A stretch of 64,000 nt of DNA from Biomphalaria glabrata (GCF_947242115.1 NC_074712.1:48303838-48367837); one strand, 5' to 3'; positions 44,601 through 57,300 are shown, numbered from the stretch's first letter. The notes: generated by a model not told the origin, from the sequence alone. Numbers and translations: made by a program.

Positions 44601-47600
44601 GCAGGGCTAAAATTTGGGACCATCTCAGACTTGTAAAAAGGTTGTCCAATACATAGCCTGTTTCCTCTCATGATAATTCATTATGTGTAGTGTATTTTAA
44701 AAAAATCTCCCCACTTAAGTTTATATTTGTTCTATACGAAACAAAAAAAAAACAACATATTTCTAACATATTTCTCCTTCAGATTCTCCAGATTTGTGAC
44801 CATCATATTTCATTATACCAGTTAACAATTGAGAGAGGAACACAACTATTCAAATCTATTCAAGAGAACAAACTGGTGAATCGTTCTTTTTAAAAACATA
44901 TCTATGTGTAGCCTTTATAGACTTGATTGCTATATTACTGCATATTATACCAAACATATATCTGTCTACCAAAGCTGTTAAAGTGTAGCATGCACTTAGG
45001 ATGAAAAAAAAAAGTTTAACGTTATAGCTAGTCTGTTTTTTTACAACAGAAATTACCAGACTCTGATGTGACAGAAGATATGTATTTGCAAGCTGTAGAA
45101 GTAAGTTGATCTAACATGCATTTATTATATATATACACCTATCAAATAGCTAGTCCATACAAAGGTTGTAATTTTATTTAGGTCCACACAGTCACTCAGC
45201 TCTTTTGAGTAATTCTAATCAGTCAGGTCTAAATACTGACAGCGGATTGTTGTGCTTGCACATAACACATGATGGGATTATTGGTCAGAGATGAACATTC
45301 TGTCAACATAACACATGATGGGATTATTGGTCAGAGATGAACATTCTGTCAACATAACACATGATGGGATTATTGGTCAGAGATGAACATTCTGTCAATT
45401 GTGCCATGGATCATAAAGGGACATACACATTAGAGAGCTCTTTGAGGTTTATAATCTACTTTGACCTAGATTCTCTACAATGTTTGGCAAATTGGGCAGC
45501 AAACTGTCTCCATAGAAATTGGTCTCTACCAATGTCTATAGCTCTTTCCAGCTTGTGTCCATTGCTCTCATATCCTCCATGAAAGACAAGTTATATGAGG
45601 ACGTTCCTGTTTGCATTTTCTTCTCGTATGTCTTTATGTTATTGCTACCACTGGGACACAGGATTTATAAATATGTATAAAAGTTGTAATTATTTTTATT
45701 GTTAAAATGTGTTTACAGAAAATCAATTTTTAATTGTGTTTTATTTTACAATATAAGTTTTCTTAATACTTTTTTTTTTAGTTAGATTTATTTGCATACA
45801 GCAATATTAAAACTTTTCTCACAAGCATAGGCCTACAACATCTAAAAGCCTTGATTAGTTGGATTATAAAAACATCTTCACCACATAAAAAAAAAAGAAT
45901 ATTTTGTTGATTTTCCTTTTCTCCTTTCAAACATAAATTGTGTTGCCACCAAGTCAATCATAAAATGTGTTGCAACTTTGCAACCAACTCATGACACATT
46001 CCTACTATGATAATTGTACCCATTTTATTAAAACAATTAAGCTTTATATTATAAATGTATTGATGATTTTTATGTGCACAATATCTTTTTTTGTTCCAAA
46101 CAGTTATTAGATCAAAATGGATTTGAACGTTATGAAGTTTCCAACTTTGCAAAAGAGGTTTGTACAGACCTAAACATTTTTCTTGTTATTGTAATCAAGC
46201 ATTTCAATTTGAGAAGAAACATTTCATTCAGATTCAGTCAATTAGAGAAGAAAAATTTCATTCAGATTCACTCAATTAGTGAAGAAACATTTCATTCAGA
46301 TTCAGTCAATTAGAAAAGAAACATTTCATTCAAATTCAGTTATTTACTGTCTAAATAGAAACTGTGATAGCTCTTTCTTCATACCAAATGGACATTAGCA
46401 TGGTAGATAAAAACAAGATTTGAGATGGGAGATCATATGGTAACTTGATTGGCAAAGAGTGGTTATGCATATTCAGAAAGTAGCCATTAGGTTTCCAAGA
46501 ATATTTTTTATATAAGCTAATTGTATGTCTGATTGTGTGCTATTTTCTTCCAAAACACTTTCAAATTCTCCATCATGCACAAGTGGAGATTAAAGTGATG
46601 GAATGTCTTTAACTTATAACAATTTCAGTTGTTTTGCGTGGTGGCTGATTGGTAAAGCCCTTGTCTTCCAAACTGAAGTCCCAGATCTTGGTAAAGATTT
46701 GGATTTTTAATTCCGGGATTTTTAGGACACACAGAGTCCACCCAGCTCTAATGGGTACTTGACTTTAGTTAGGGAAAGTAAAGGCGGTTGGTTGTTCTGC
46801 TGGCCACGTGACACCCTCAACAACAGATGAGGGCCCTACATATCACAAGATCTGAAAAGGTTACTTTACTACTTTTGACCTTTTAAAATGTATTGTTATT
46901 TTGTTAAAATGCTTCATACTATTGTTAAGTAATTTTTTTCTCTCTACTATAGCACTGTTACAGCTATCACAACTTAGCATACTGGACAGGTGTGGATTAC
47001 ATAGGAGTTGGACCAGGTAGATAAGTATTGATCAATTGGGTTATACAGGGGAGTCACGAAAATTCAAACTTAGGTAATCTGAAAGTCTGCTTAATTCAAA
47101 ACTGGAATGAGGATATTTTTAGGGGAAAAAAAATAAGCAAAAGCAGTGAAGTTGTGTATCATGTGCTAAAAATTACAGTATGTTTCAAAGATAGACACAG
47201 TTTAATGAACAAAACAGAACAATGTTATATGTAGTTCTAAAGTAAGTATATTGGCTTTAAAAAGTCTATTACATATTTTTGTCAAAGAGAAGACCTCTCT
47301 TTTTATGCTAAATTACACCAATGTATCAGAAACAACTCTACTGTAACATTATTTTTACTAAAGAATAAACCTTTTCATTTTTTACCATGAAACCTGTTTA
47401 CTTCAATTGATCCAGGTGCACATGGTCGATTCATCCCACGAGATAAAGGTCAGCGAGAAGCCAGAATACAGACACTAGAGCCAGATAACTGGATGTGGGA
47501 AGTAGAAAATTATAGTCATGCCACCAGGAAATGTATTCCATTAACTATGCAAGACCAGTAAGAATTAGAATCAAGTCTATGTGATTGCCAGAACTGTTTG

Positions 47601-50600
47601 TTAACTGTTTTATTTTAGAAATAAATTTTTCATGTCTCCATAGCTTGGAGCTATATAACTGGGTGGGCTCGATCATCATAAATGAAAATGTCAATTAATC
47701 CATCTTAGGATCTTAACTGATCACTCTCCCCCCCCTCCCCAATCTTCTTGTATGTCTCCATTTCACATTGCCTTACGATTTTAAACAATCATCACATTTA
47801 TTAATTATTTTCCTTTTTTATTACTTAATTATTATATTTTTTTTAAGACTAGAAGAGCTTTTATCTGTGGGCCTTAGAACTAAATCTGGAGTTACTCATT
47901 TTGTAAGTTTTTACCTAATATATGTGACTTACTATTAAATAAATAAATATGTTTACATCATACTTTATTTTAGCAGCATTATGATTTTTGTTACTGAATA
48001 TATATGAATATTAACAATCTAATAATAATGACATTAATAAATCTCCTTAACCTGTGATATCATGTTGTCAGTCAGCCTACTAATTCAATCATATCAGTAA
48101 CACTTTGGACATGCACACATCTCTTTTTTTTTTTGTATAGACAGAGGTAGGATTGTGGCTGTTGATAGTTTGTAGTTTTATTCTGATATTCATGCTGAAA
48201 ATATTGAAACCTGCCTGAGTGAACTACTTCTGGAACAAAATCTTAGGGGTTTTTTTACCACACAAAATATCTTGTAACCTTGTTTAATTATGTTTTGCAG
48301 GCATGGTCCAAAATTTGTCCTAAAAGAAGTATTAAAGACTTGCTATTACACAATCAAAAAGTTCAGTTTTACATTCATAAAGGATTGCTTGTACTTGACA
48401 ATAGGTAAGTCTTTGACAGCTAGACACTGTTGTGTTAGGGCAAATAATAGATAGAAGCAAAGGTTCTAATGCAATTTGCCCTGCAATCTGATATGATTGT
48501 GTCACGTTTCAATAGTTAACTATTAGTCTATATAAATATGTGATTAGATTCAGCTTTTTAAAAATTAATTTATTAAATAGAAGTGTGAGTGTAATGTGTG
48601 TGTTAGTCACTAAATACAAATTATTCAATTTTTTTTTATTAGCTGAAAATAATACCAGTATCTTTTAAAGGGAGATCTTGTGCTGACCAAATAGCTACAC
48701 TCAGATCAGAATAATTGTAGAACATTGTGTCGAATGGCAATCTCCTCTCTATGCAACTTTTGTCGACTTTGAAAAAGCTTTTGATAGTGTCGACAGAGAA
48801 TATCTGGACTGTAATGAGACATTATGGGATCCCAATAAAATAATAACCATAATCAAGAACCTTTATGATGGTTTCACATGCCAAGTAACCCACTGTGGCA
48901 AGCTGTCAGAGGAATTTCCAGTCACAACAGGAGTCAAACAGGGATGTCTTCTTTCACCACTCCTGTTCCTTCTAGTATTCGATTGGCTCACAAAAGAAGC
49001 CTACTCTAACTCAGGGAAAGGAATCCAATGGACTCTCACACAAAAGCTGGAAGATCTGGAATTCGCTGATGACATAGCCCTATTATCACACAGACTACAG
49101 GATATACAAGAAAAGGTCACAGCTTTAAGCGAAGTAGGAAAAAGAGTAGGCCTCAAAATAAACCACCAAAAAACTAAAGTACTTAAAGTAAACAATAAAC
49201 AAATTGGTGACATAGTACTGGATTCTCAGACAATAGACCAAGTAGAAAAATTTATATACCTTGGGAGTGTAGTCAGTATATCAGGTGGAACAGATGAAGA
49301 CGTTAAACGCCGTATAAATCTAGCGCGTCAGACATTTACACAGCTAAAACCAACCTGGAAATCTCCTCACATCTCAAACAAGACTAAACTAAGAATCTTT
49401 AACTCTAATGTCAAGGCTGTCCTACTGTATGGTTCTGAAACATGGCGAACAACTGAAGCCACAACAAAAAAAAATACAGACCTTCATCAACAGATGCCTG
49501 AGAAATATCCTAAAAATACACTGGTATGACAAAGTAGAAAACACCAAACTGTGGGAGATGAGTGGACAGGAAAATATAGAGGTGCAGATCTTAGAGAGGA
49601 AGTGGAGATGGATTGGTCACAACCTTAGAAAAGATACCAGCCACAGAGTTAGGCAGGCCTTAGAGTGGAACCCCCAGGGAACAAGACGCAGAGGAAGACC
49701 AAAAAGAACATGGCGATGCAGTGTACTTGAAGAAGCAGAGAAGACCGGTAAGAGCTGGGAAACCATAAAAAAAACTAGCAAGAGACCGTGGAGAGTGGTG
49801 TGTTTTTGTCGAAGCCCTATGTTCCATGAGGAACTCAAAGGAGTGATGATGATGATGATGATGATCTTTTAAAGTAACTGTCACACACATATACCAATAC
49901 TGTTTACATGTGAATTAAAGCTGTCCCTTTGGACAAATTGGCTGTATGGAGAGGGGAGAAATGCTATATTGACAAAATTGTTCTCATCATGAGGCTTTCA
50001 TCATCAAAGCCCCAAACTTAAAAACTGGAAAGGACACTCCAACTTTGCCTTTGGTGTCAACACAGAAAGTGGCAGTTACTGGTTGTAAACTATAACAACA
50101 GAGCTGTATTCTGTCAGATACTAGAATCTATATATCAGTGAAGGAAAGAGAGCAGCTGACACTGAGGCATAGTGTTAATACAAAATAACTAGAATCAGGC
50201 CCTTAATTTTTATGTATATTATAAATGAGATTTTGATCACAAATTGTTAATAAACTCTTAAATAGGAATAGAAATAGACAGACTCAATGGCGATTTACAA
50301 ACACACAAAGGCTTTATTAAACCATATTAGACAATGAACAGCAACACATATTTACTTATCCGCTAAGGAATGTAACTCTTATACATTACATATCAACTTA
50401 AAGAAGGTTTAAATAGCATTGAACATAGCCTGCCAGATACCTCTCCTAAGTATTATCATTGATCATAGCCTGTCAGATACACTATTGTATTATCTGTGAA
50501 TTAAAACAAATATGACATTTATTTTTTTTTTTCTAATTATTTTCAGAGGTCTGAAACCTAGCTCAGAAGGAATGAATATTATTGACAGTATATTGCCAGA

Positions 50601-50655
50601 TCTCCTCATTGCTTTTCAAGATGCAAATAACACAGTCATATATAATGAAAAATAA
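40724..50655 (+). CDS. RSAD1: Radical SAM domain-containing protein 1 (HemW-like), 14 exons
   Basis: In the family this is the animal relative of bacterial HemW, thought to bind heme and hand it to mitochondrial hemoproteins; it uses a 4Fe-4S cluster and S-adenosylmethionine. The joined frame is 1278 bp, 425 residues (human 442). The N-terminus is short, basic and hydroxyl-rich, compatible with mitochondrial import. Motifs: [16 protein letters not shown] (cluster cysteines 37, 41, 44), FFGGGTPS (SAM-binding glycines, about 83-90), [43 protein letters not shown] (about 286-294), and a C-terminal HemN_C-type region with [12 protein letters not shown]. After the third cysteine comes NF, not GC, as in HemW rather than coproporphyrinogen dehydrogenase HemN. 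Exons: 40724-40822, 40914-40966, 41627-41733, 42679-42811, 43602-43709, 44188-44293, 44783-44875, 45050-45100, 46104-46157, 46953-47016, 47416-47557, 47848-47902, 48301-48404, 50547-50655. All introns are GT-AG. An AATAAA overlaps the stop codon. Confidence 0.96.
41580..41610. repeat. (AT)n microsatellite (RSAD1 intron 2)
   Basis: About 30 bp of alternating AT ending 17 bp before the exon 3 acceptor. Confidence 0.85.
42058..42655 (+). mobile_element. Decayed LINE 3' fragment (RSAD1 intron 3)
   Basis: Pieces of reverse-transcriptase thumb and tail are readable in changing frames: [30 protein letters not shown], then a K-P-G-R-G-rich tail and W.EMKKAAE. Several frameshifts and stops separate them. 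It is related in layout to the 48,671 LINE but far older. Confidence 0.7.
42950..43030 (+). mobile_element. TTAA-flanked MITE, short form (M1, 81 bp; RSAD1 intron 4)
   Basis: It has the same length and same perfect 16-bp inverted ends as 40,580-40,660, and differs from it at only a few inner bases. Both lack the same middle section relative to the 256-bp form. Confidence 0.85.
43935..43995 (+). mobile_element. SINE S1 tail fragment (RSAD1 intron 5)
   Basis: GCTGATCTTTACATCTTCTG and the following AAGATCTTAAAGGGATACTT resemble the last about 60 bp of the S1 copy at 25,353. Confidence 0.35.
44383..44502 (+). mobile_element. SINE S1 fragment (RSAD1 intron 6)
   Basis: A head-like AGTGATAAAGTGATAGGTCT, CAAGTTCAAGTC (B-box relic) and CCACCCAACTTAAATGGGTA correspond to S1 in order; the 3' half is absent. 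Confidence 0.5.
44515..44660 (-). mobile_element. SINE family S2 (RSAD1 intron 6)
   Basis: TTCTTCAGAAATGAAAATTA, CAGCAGGGGATGACCGCAGG and a head ending AAAGGTTGTCC match the S2 copies at 23,440 and 31,575, in the same orientation. Confidence 0.5.
45261..45398. repeat. 46-bp tandem repeat, three identical units (RSAD1 intron 8)
   Basis: Units start at 45,261, 45,307 and 45,353 with CATAACACATGATGGGATTA and run to TGTCAA. I see no mismatch between them, so the duplication is recent. Confidence 0.95.
45455..45665. repeat. Dispersed repeat R2, copy 1 (RSAD1 intron 8)
   Basis: It shares with 51,040-51,225 an ordered series: GTCTCCATAGAAAT, a TCTCCAGCAATATTTGCAGC variant, CTTGTG, TCCTCCATGAA, TTCCTGT, and ATGTTATTGCTACCA. 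No coding frame, unknown class. Confidence 0.55.
46209..46345. repeat. 34-bp tandem repeat, four units (RSAD1 intron 9)
   Basis: Unit GAAGAAACATTTCATTCAGA followed by TTCAGTCAATTAGA, with scattered single-base differences. It starts about 50 bp after exon 9. Confidence 0.9.
46633..46862 (+). mobile_element. SINE family S1, nearly full length (RSAD1 intron 9)
   Basis: The head reads GCGTGGTGGCTGATTGGTAA, then CCCAGCTCTAATGGGTACTT, GGGAAAGTAAAGGCGGTTGG, GCTGGCCACGTGACACCCTC and an AAGATCTGAAAAGG end. It is in sense orientation with RSAD1. Confidence 0.75.
48660..48670. repeat. Left target-site duplication of LINE 48671-49863
   Basis: ATCTTTTAAAG, repeated exactly at 49,864-49,874. Confidence 0.85.
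48671..49863 (+). mobile_element. 5'-truncated LINE in the last RSAD1 intron
   Basis: It starts inside the reverse transcriptase ([12 protein letters not shown]) and carries [74 protein letters not shown] and [15 protein letters not shown], ending in (ATG)n/(GAT)n at about 49,844-49,866. At least two frameshifts are present, near 48,810 and in an A run near 49,470. A perfect 11-bp target duplication flanks it. It is not the same family as 5240-9194, since its tail lacks the zinc finger. It inserted in the same direction as RSAD1. Confidence 0.9.
49864..49874. repeat. Right target-site duplication of LINE 48671-49863
   Basis: An exact 11-base match to 48,660-48,670. Confidence 0.85.
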
Positions 50656-51039
50656 ATGATTTCCTCATCCATATTGTCTTTTCCATTATTTAATGCACTT
50701 TATTGAAATGAGGGTTACACGTTCTTATTGCTTCTGTGCCTTAAACTGTCTTGGGATTTGATAAACTTGTACTGTATAAAAAAAATGTCTGCTCAAAGGG
50801 ACATTTAGTGTTCCTAAGGGTGTCTTAAAGAGCAGCTCAAATGTTTTCTGCTGGCATGGTGTAAAGAAAGTTTGACTGAAAACTAGATGTAACATCTTCC
50901 AGTAAATAAATATATCCTAGATTTTCAAACTCATGTTAAAGCATTACAATGTCCATTTTCTTGATATTCTAAGACATTATTAGTTACAAATCTAACATTT
51001 GATTCTTCTGTCATAAAGTATTATGGTTACTACTTAGAT
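50656..51039. other. RSAD1 3' flank
   Basis: Probably 3' UTR and downstream sequence. A further AT-rich signal-like region lies near 50,905 (AAATAAATATA). No gene seen. Confidence 0.4.
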
Positions 51040-51225
51040 CCTCTGGCCCTATTTGTCCACTGAGCTGCAAGTTGTCTCCATAGAAATCAATCTCCAGCAA
51101 TATTTGCAGCCTTTTCCTTAACTTGTGCTTACTGATTTGAGATCTTCCATGAAGGTTCCTGTCTGCTTTTTCTTTGTTTCAGCCTCTATGCTATTGCTAT
51201 TATTGGGATGTGTGATTCATTCTGT
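51040..51225. repeat. Dispersed repeat R2, copy 2
   Basis: Partner of 45,455-45,665: AAGTTGTCTCCATAGAAATC, TCTCCAGCAATATTTGCAGC and CTATGCTATTGCTATTATTG, in the same order and orientation. Confidence 0.55.
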
Positions 51226-51279
51226 AGGAGAACATGTTCTGCATACCCCATGCAATAAGCAATGCTTCTCATAACCTCG

Positions 51280-52066
51280 CTTAATTAGAATTAGATGAAT
51301 TACAGTTGGAGCATGTCTTTCCACTCAGAAAAATGTCAGTTATAAAGAGTAACAAAAAAAAGTAAAACAAATTAATTCCACTTATCTTATTCATGGTAAA
51401 CCAGTAACACAGACTAAAAACGCAAAATATCTAGGTGTTATAATAAATGAAAAACTGTCATGGAATTCCCATATTGATGAAACTACAAAAAAATCAAACA
51501 AAGCATTAGGATTTATTAAAAGAAATTTCTAAAATCAAATAAGAACATAAAACTAAAATCTTATTTAACCTTGGTTAGGCCAATAATAGAATATGCATCC
51601 TCTGTTTGGGACCCCTCAACTCAAGAAAACATTAAGAAACTAGAACAGACACAAAATAGAACAATGAGATTCATAACAGATGAATATTCACATTTGACTA
51701 GAGTAACACCTTTAGTAAAATCACTACATTTAGAAAGCCTTCAGGATAGAAGACTCAAATGTAAAGATGCAATTATACATAAAACACTGAACCATAATCT
51801 TCAAATACAAAATCTAATAAAATACTCAGAATGACACAAGGATAAAGGCGCATTCCTCGCTCCATATACTAGGACAAGTTTGTACAAATGCTCCTTCTTC
51901 CCTAGTGCTATTAGAGCATGGAATGGGTTGCCTGAGCTAGCCAGGAAAACCAGTGACTTAGCAGAATTTAGGTCATTGGTTAATATGCATTATTAAATGC
52001 ATGAAGCTTAGGACGTAATCATCTTCTTCTTTGAAATAACATCTGTATTATATAAGATTAGATAAA
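51280..52066 (+). mobile_element. 5'-truncated LINE, 3' part (family L-A)
   Basis: The copy encodes the end of the element's protein: TLVRPIIEYASSVWDPSTQE, KKLEQTQNRTMRFI and VTPLVKSLHLESLQDRR. It ends like 62,062 with TATTATATAAGATTAGATAA. Relative to that copy it lacks about 15 bp near its left end and carries at least one stop after IKRNF. It is close in sequence to 61,250-62,062, so of similar age. Confidence 0.88.
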
Positions 52067-54240
52067 TAGTCAAGTGCCAGTTTGGCATAGAATTTCTCTG
52101 TTATAAAAATAAATTCTGAACAACACAAAAATGTAGTTGACAATTCAACATAAACTTTTGTATTCTCTTTATTTTTCTCCAGAATATTAAAAATAAACAA
52201 ATTCATTAGATCAAATGACAGTCAACTTAATAACACTACATGGATTATTTGATGTGTAGACATGTATAAATGAAGTCTCTAATCAAAACATTTGCTTCAA
52301 ACTTTTAATTACAAATTTACATTCGCTAAAATGAAGAGCAAACATAAAGGAAGGCATCCTGGATAGTGGCGTACACACCAAAAAGGCTGACAACGCTGAA
52401 GTGACTGGTGATCACAAATACCTGACCTAGAACTCAGATATCAAGGATCGTCCTCTTTAGTCACACAAGAAGTTGCAAAAGGAAAAGATAATCAACTAAA
52501 ACATAAAATGCCAGATAGAAAATACATATGTACTCGACTTCAATTTATACCATCTATTTAGTAATTAAAATCTAAAAAAAAATCTAGCCTTAGCTTAAAT
52601 AATTCTATCATCTGAACCAAACAAAATTTGAAAATCTGAATCCACAAGGGAATGTTCAACAGACAAAATAAGCATTAAAAAAAAAAAATAAAACACCAGG
52701 TGTGTAAAACCAAGATAAAAATGAAACATGGGCCAGGTGATCAAATAGTTTGAAGCTGAGGATTTTTAAATCAATTTTACATCCAAATATCAATGAAAAA
52801 CCGCTACACACAGATACAAGTCAACAAACATTCGAATCTTATTCATACACTTTTAAAGGGAAAAAAGAAATTAAAATTAAATTATAAATAAATATTCATA
52901 TGACAATTTGGGTCAAAACCATAGTGTATCTTATTTAGTTCTCACTAAAAAAAAGACAATGAACAGTTAAATATGCATATATTACATATATATAATGTGG
53001 CCTGCACAGACATCATTGTGCTTCCTCAGATCATTCAGAGTGTTCACTAAGAGCTTTGCTAATCTTCAGTCAACAAATACTTAGTGTACATTTATTGCTA
53101 GGACATTGGAAACAAAAATTCACACAATTAAACTTAGCAAGCCTTTAAAGCCATATATGAAGTATTAATTGGCAAGGCTAGTGTCAAGCCTATATAATAA
53201 TAAGAGAGTAGTTCTGAACCTTAGTTACACATCCCTTTAGAAATCCTATTTGGTGGACAGATGAATAACTTTTTAAGTTGGGAAAAAAAAAAGGGGGTTG
53301 GAGAGTATTTGTTGACTCTATTTTAATGTGCAAAACAGTGCCTAAATTAGCCAATGATTTCTGCAATTTATCTCTACCTAAAAAATTATTTTCATGTCTA
53401 AGCATGGGTCATAATTTTTTTTTAAGGAATATAAGCAAATATTGGGGAAAACTACAAAACATTTACTTGAGCAGTTGATCACCAAAAACACTCATCCTGT
53501 AAAAAAAATCCTACTACTGTCCAAATATTTTACCCTTAATCTCTAAGAGGCAGTTTTACATCTCATGAAATGCATTATTGTAAGAAATAACAATTAAAAG
53601 ACTAGGCTGAAAAATGAAATGAATTAACCAAATTTTAATGATTTTCAATTAATGATGCAATGATTTTTCAAACACTTAGCACACTAAACTAAACTAGAGT
53701 GGCAAATGCACTGAAAATAAATGCTATGAACACAAATCATAAGTCTCAAAGTAAAAAATAACAACTCTGTTCCATGGAAATGTGTGTAGCCTAAGTGGTT
53801 CAACCAGTTGCATTCAATGCTTACATCTCTCAAACTGTCCTAGTATTTTATATTTTTACCAACATTCACAGGGGAGAAAAAAAGCCCAACTAGCCAAAGG
53901 TTCTTGCTAGCAGGATGGATGGACTAATTCAGTCTCATGAGAGTTTCAATTGTTTAGAACAATAGTGATAGGATCAAAACACTTGACGTGGCTAGTAGAA
54001 TGAACATACAATTGTAACTTGTCATACTAATTACTAAGGAGGAAATGAAACAATCATTGCTTCAAATCTACATACCTGGTTTTGTAACTAGGCATAAAGT
54101 AGTACCCTAATCTGAAAATAAATCTCAGACCCAGGGTCAGCTCAACATCTTAATTCCAAATCTTTTGACTTTACTTAGATATTTTAACCTATATGCAAAG
54201 GTTACTTTCATTTGTATACATGTTTCTTTGCCTCCCGGAT
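52067..54240. other. Gene-free stretch, possible distal TXNDC15 3' UTR
   Basis: AT-rich, with no coding region or repeat recognised. If the TXNDC15 transcript runs past the signal at 54,241 it would extend into this stretch (minus strand). Confidence 0.35.
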
Positions 54241-54246
54241 TTTATT
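54241..54246 (-). terminator. Candidate TXNDC15 poly(A) signal
   Basis: AATAAA on the minus strand, about 77 bp after the stop codon. Confidence 0.4.
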
Positions 54247-54322
54247 CACATTTAAGTAAAAGTCCTTAGTTCATTCACATTACTTTAAAACTATCACATG
54301 TTGGTCATTCTTGATATTGTCC

Positions 54323-57300
54323 TTATTCAATGTGCTGATGCTCCTGCCATAAAATTCTGAGCCGCGTAATACAGTTCTGTCCATAATGACTCCTGACAAA
54401 GCTGTAGGTAGAGCACATAATGACAAATGTCCAGGACAGCCACAAGAGCCAGTCTCTACCACGGACAACTACACTTGGCAATGGACCAACAAAGTCTGTA
54501 GGCTCCAGCTTGACATGCTTATCAGGGAGCAGACCTAAGAGTAAGAACATGGAAAGTATTAGACAGAAACATAAATATTTTACACTCAATGTATATGTTT
54601 TATTGAAGAACAAATACATTAAAAAAGCATTAAACTATATGTATGCATAAATATTGTTTTCTCTCTTACTGCTCCGATAAAATTTTGAAAATTTAGTGAC
54701 ATTTGCAAAACTAGCAACACAAAATATTACTGAAAAAAAAAATACAAGTCTAAAAATAAGAAAATTACAATCACTTCTATTAATTCCTATTAACATTATT
54801 CCTAGATAACTGAAATAATATAAAGACAATGGGTATAAAATAACATTTATAAATATGCAGGCTAATTGAATCTCCTGATGTTCTACATGACAGTTATTCC
54901 TTGAATAAACATGTTTTTAGGCCAGCACAAGATATGTAGATGTTTTTATTTAATATACAGGTTCTGGTTTGGTCTAATTTTACATTATTTTGATATATTT
55001 GGTTACAAATATTTAAATCCAATCAACACATCAAACTAAAGTTTGAGCTCAGTAATAAAACTGAGTTTCTAAATTATCCATCTTACCAGTATTGTTTGTG
55101 ACAAACTGACTGAAGTTCTCAAGAACTCGAATAGTATGATTAAACCTCACCGCTGATCTTAGGTGGAACAGCATCACATTGGGTACAGCAACAGTTCCAA
55201 ATCTTGCATTTAAACTGAAAGAGGTTAGCAAATAAACAATGGGTAAACTTTAAAACATTATACACTTGACTTGAAGACAAACCTTATATTTATATTTATG
55301 TGCAAAGGACAAATTATTTCGAGACAACATTAGACTTACATACAAAGAACAAATTATTTTGAGATTACAGTAGACTTACATGCGACTAAGTGTGAAATGT
55401 ACTTACTAACTAAAATGAGATGTATCCACTGCCAAGACATCTAGCTGTGGAAAGGCTCTGGCTAAAGCATTATAATGAGGAGCAGTACGAGCACAGAAAT
55501 GACACCATGGTGCATAGAACATAACGAGTACACAGGTAGACACCTTCTGGTTCTTGCTGAAGTTCAGTATCTCTAGCAGTTCTGTACTGTTTACAATTTT
55601 AACCTGCAGTCAAAATAATTGATTCAAGATTTTAAATATTTTATGCTAATTAATGAATGCTTTTATAAAACATGTACTTTGTAAAAGAAATGCATCTGGT
55701 ATTGGTAATGGCTCAAGGCTTTTAAATGATATCTAATGGTTCACTCAGTTAGTTCTTATTGAGTTCTATTAGCTTTTTAAAAAAAAAAAAAAAACACCTT
55801 TTCTGGTTCTGGCTAATAACAGAAGAAATTACTCTGAAATAACTAATACAACCACAACATCCCTCATAATAATAGATTAATTAATGTGATGGCCTACTAG
55901 TTAATTATTCCAGTAATTTGTGAAACACCTTTTCGGGCCTCAAGGAACACTAGGGTTCTGCAGAATACAGATTGGGAAATACTGAGCTAATAGATGACAT
56001 TGCAACTACTGGGGTATTTAAAGAAATTTGACAAAGTTCACCACCTTGGCCTACTTAAGCAGATAAAATACTTAAGAAATTTGTCAGCAACACAAATGTA
56101 TCCAGAAATCTCTAACAAGTTGTGTAAATTAATCATAAAAGGCTATTAACATCAATAACTGTAAACTCTGGTGTCCTCCAAACAACAGTTTTAGATCCAT
56201 TATTTCTCTACTAATTTACCAAAATGACCTACTAGACCTAACTGCATTAATCCCAAAACAAACAAAAGTTTAGCTATTTTCAGATGACAGCATATTATAC
56301 AGAACAATTTAAACAACACAAGAAATAGAAATCTTTATTAGGAATAACTTATGAAATCTTATTCATAAAAAAATTGTCATGTTTCTAATATCAACATATA
56401 CTACTAGATAATAACCTTAGACCAGTATTTGAATATGCATTATCTGTTTGGAGGCCATAAAAAATAAATGGCTTAGAAACTCATTGTAACACTGAACAAG
56501 AGTAGAACACTTAAAATACAAAAACATGATAATATATAAAAATAAAATAAAAGCATGTTGTTCAATAGAAGTGAGGCAGGCTCATATCCCTTTCATCTCT
56601 ATCTTATTTTATTAATTACAGACAATCCTTAGTAGAGGAGATAATTATGTCCTTCACATATTGTTGTGCTAATCAAGTTGTGCTTATTAGTTAGAGACTT
56701 CAACTCTGCATTATCAAGTGCCAAATGCTAATGAAAAAAAAAACAACATTTTTTTAAAAGAAAGGTTAGAGTTAATAAAGACTGCTGGGATAGTTGCCTA
56801 ACCCGCAGCCAATGAACCATTCACCTGTCCCATAAAAATACTTTCGAATATTACTATCCATAAGACCTGAAATTTGCTTGAATAGATTGTGAGGAAGATT
56901 ATTTTGAAAAATTTAGGGATTCAGTATAAAAGGATAACAAAAAAATATATATTTTACCTTTCCCTGAGTATTAGCAGTTGTATTTTTGAGAGTACACTGA
57001 AATCTTGTTTTCTTGCCACCATCTGTTCCATTAACAGTCATATTGGAATCTTTGATAAGATCTTCACTAACACTTAGGCTTCCATTTGTAGTATCGGATG
57101 TATTATAAGATCCATCTTGATTACTAGAATCCTCTCCAAAGTCAGATAGAAATGAGTTCAAGAGGGTCTTGAATGTGTACAGCAAAGGAAAGTATCTACG
57201 TCTCTGTGGAATTTGTTCAGAGTCTTGCTCATCATCATCCTCAACTTCATCCTGGTCAGAGATCGCCTCTAATATTGGTACTTCATTCATTTCTGAGGTG

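Noticed and set aside
49408-49872. An independent 154-codon gene downstream of RSAD1 exon 13
   Set aside because: It is the C-terminal part of the LINE at 48,671-49,863, in a frame shifted at an A run.
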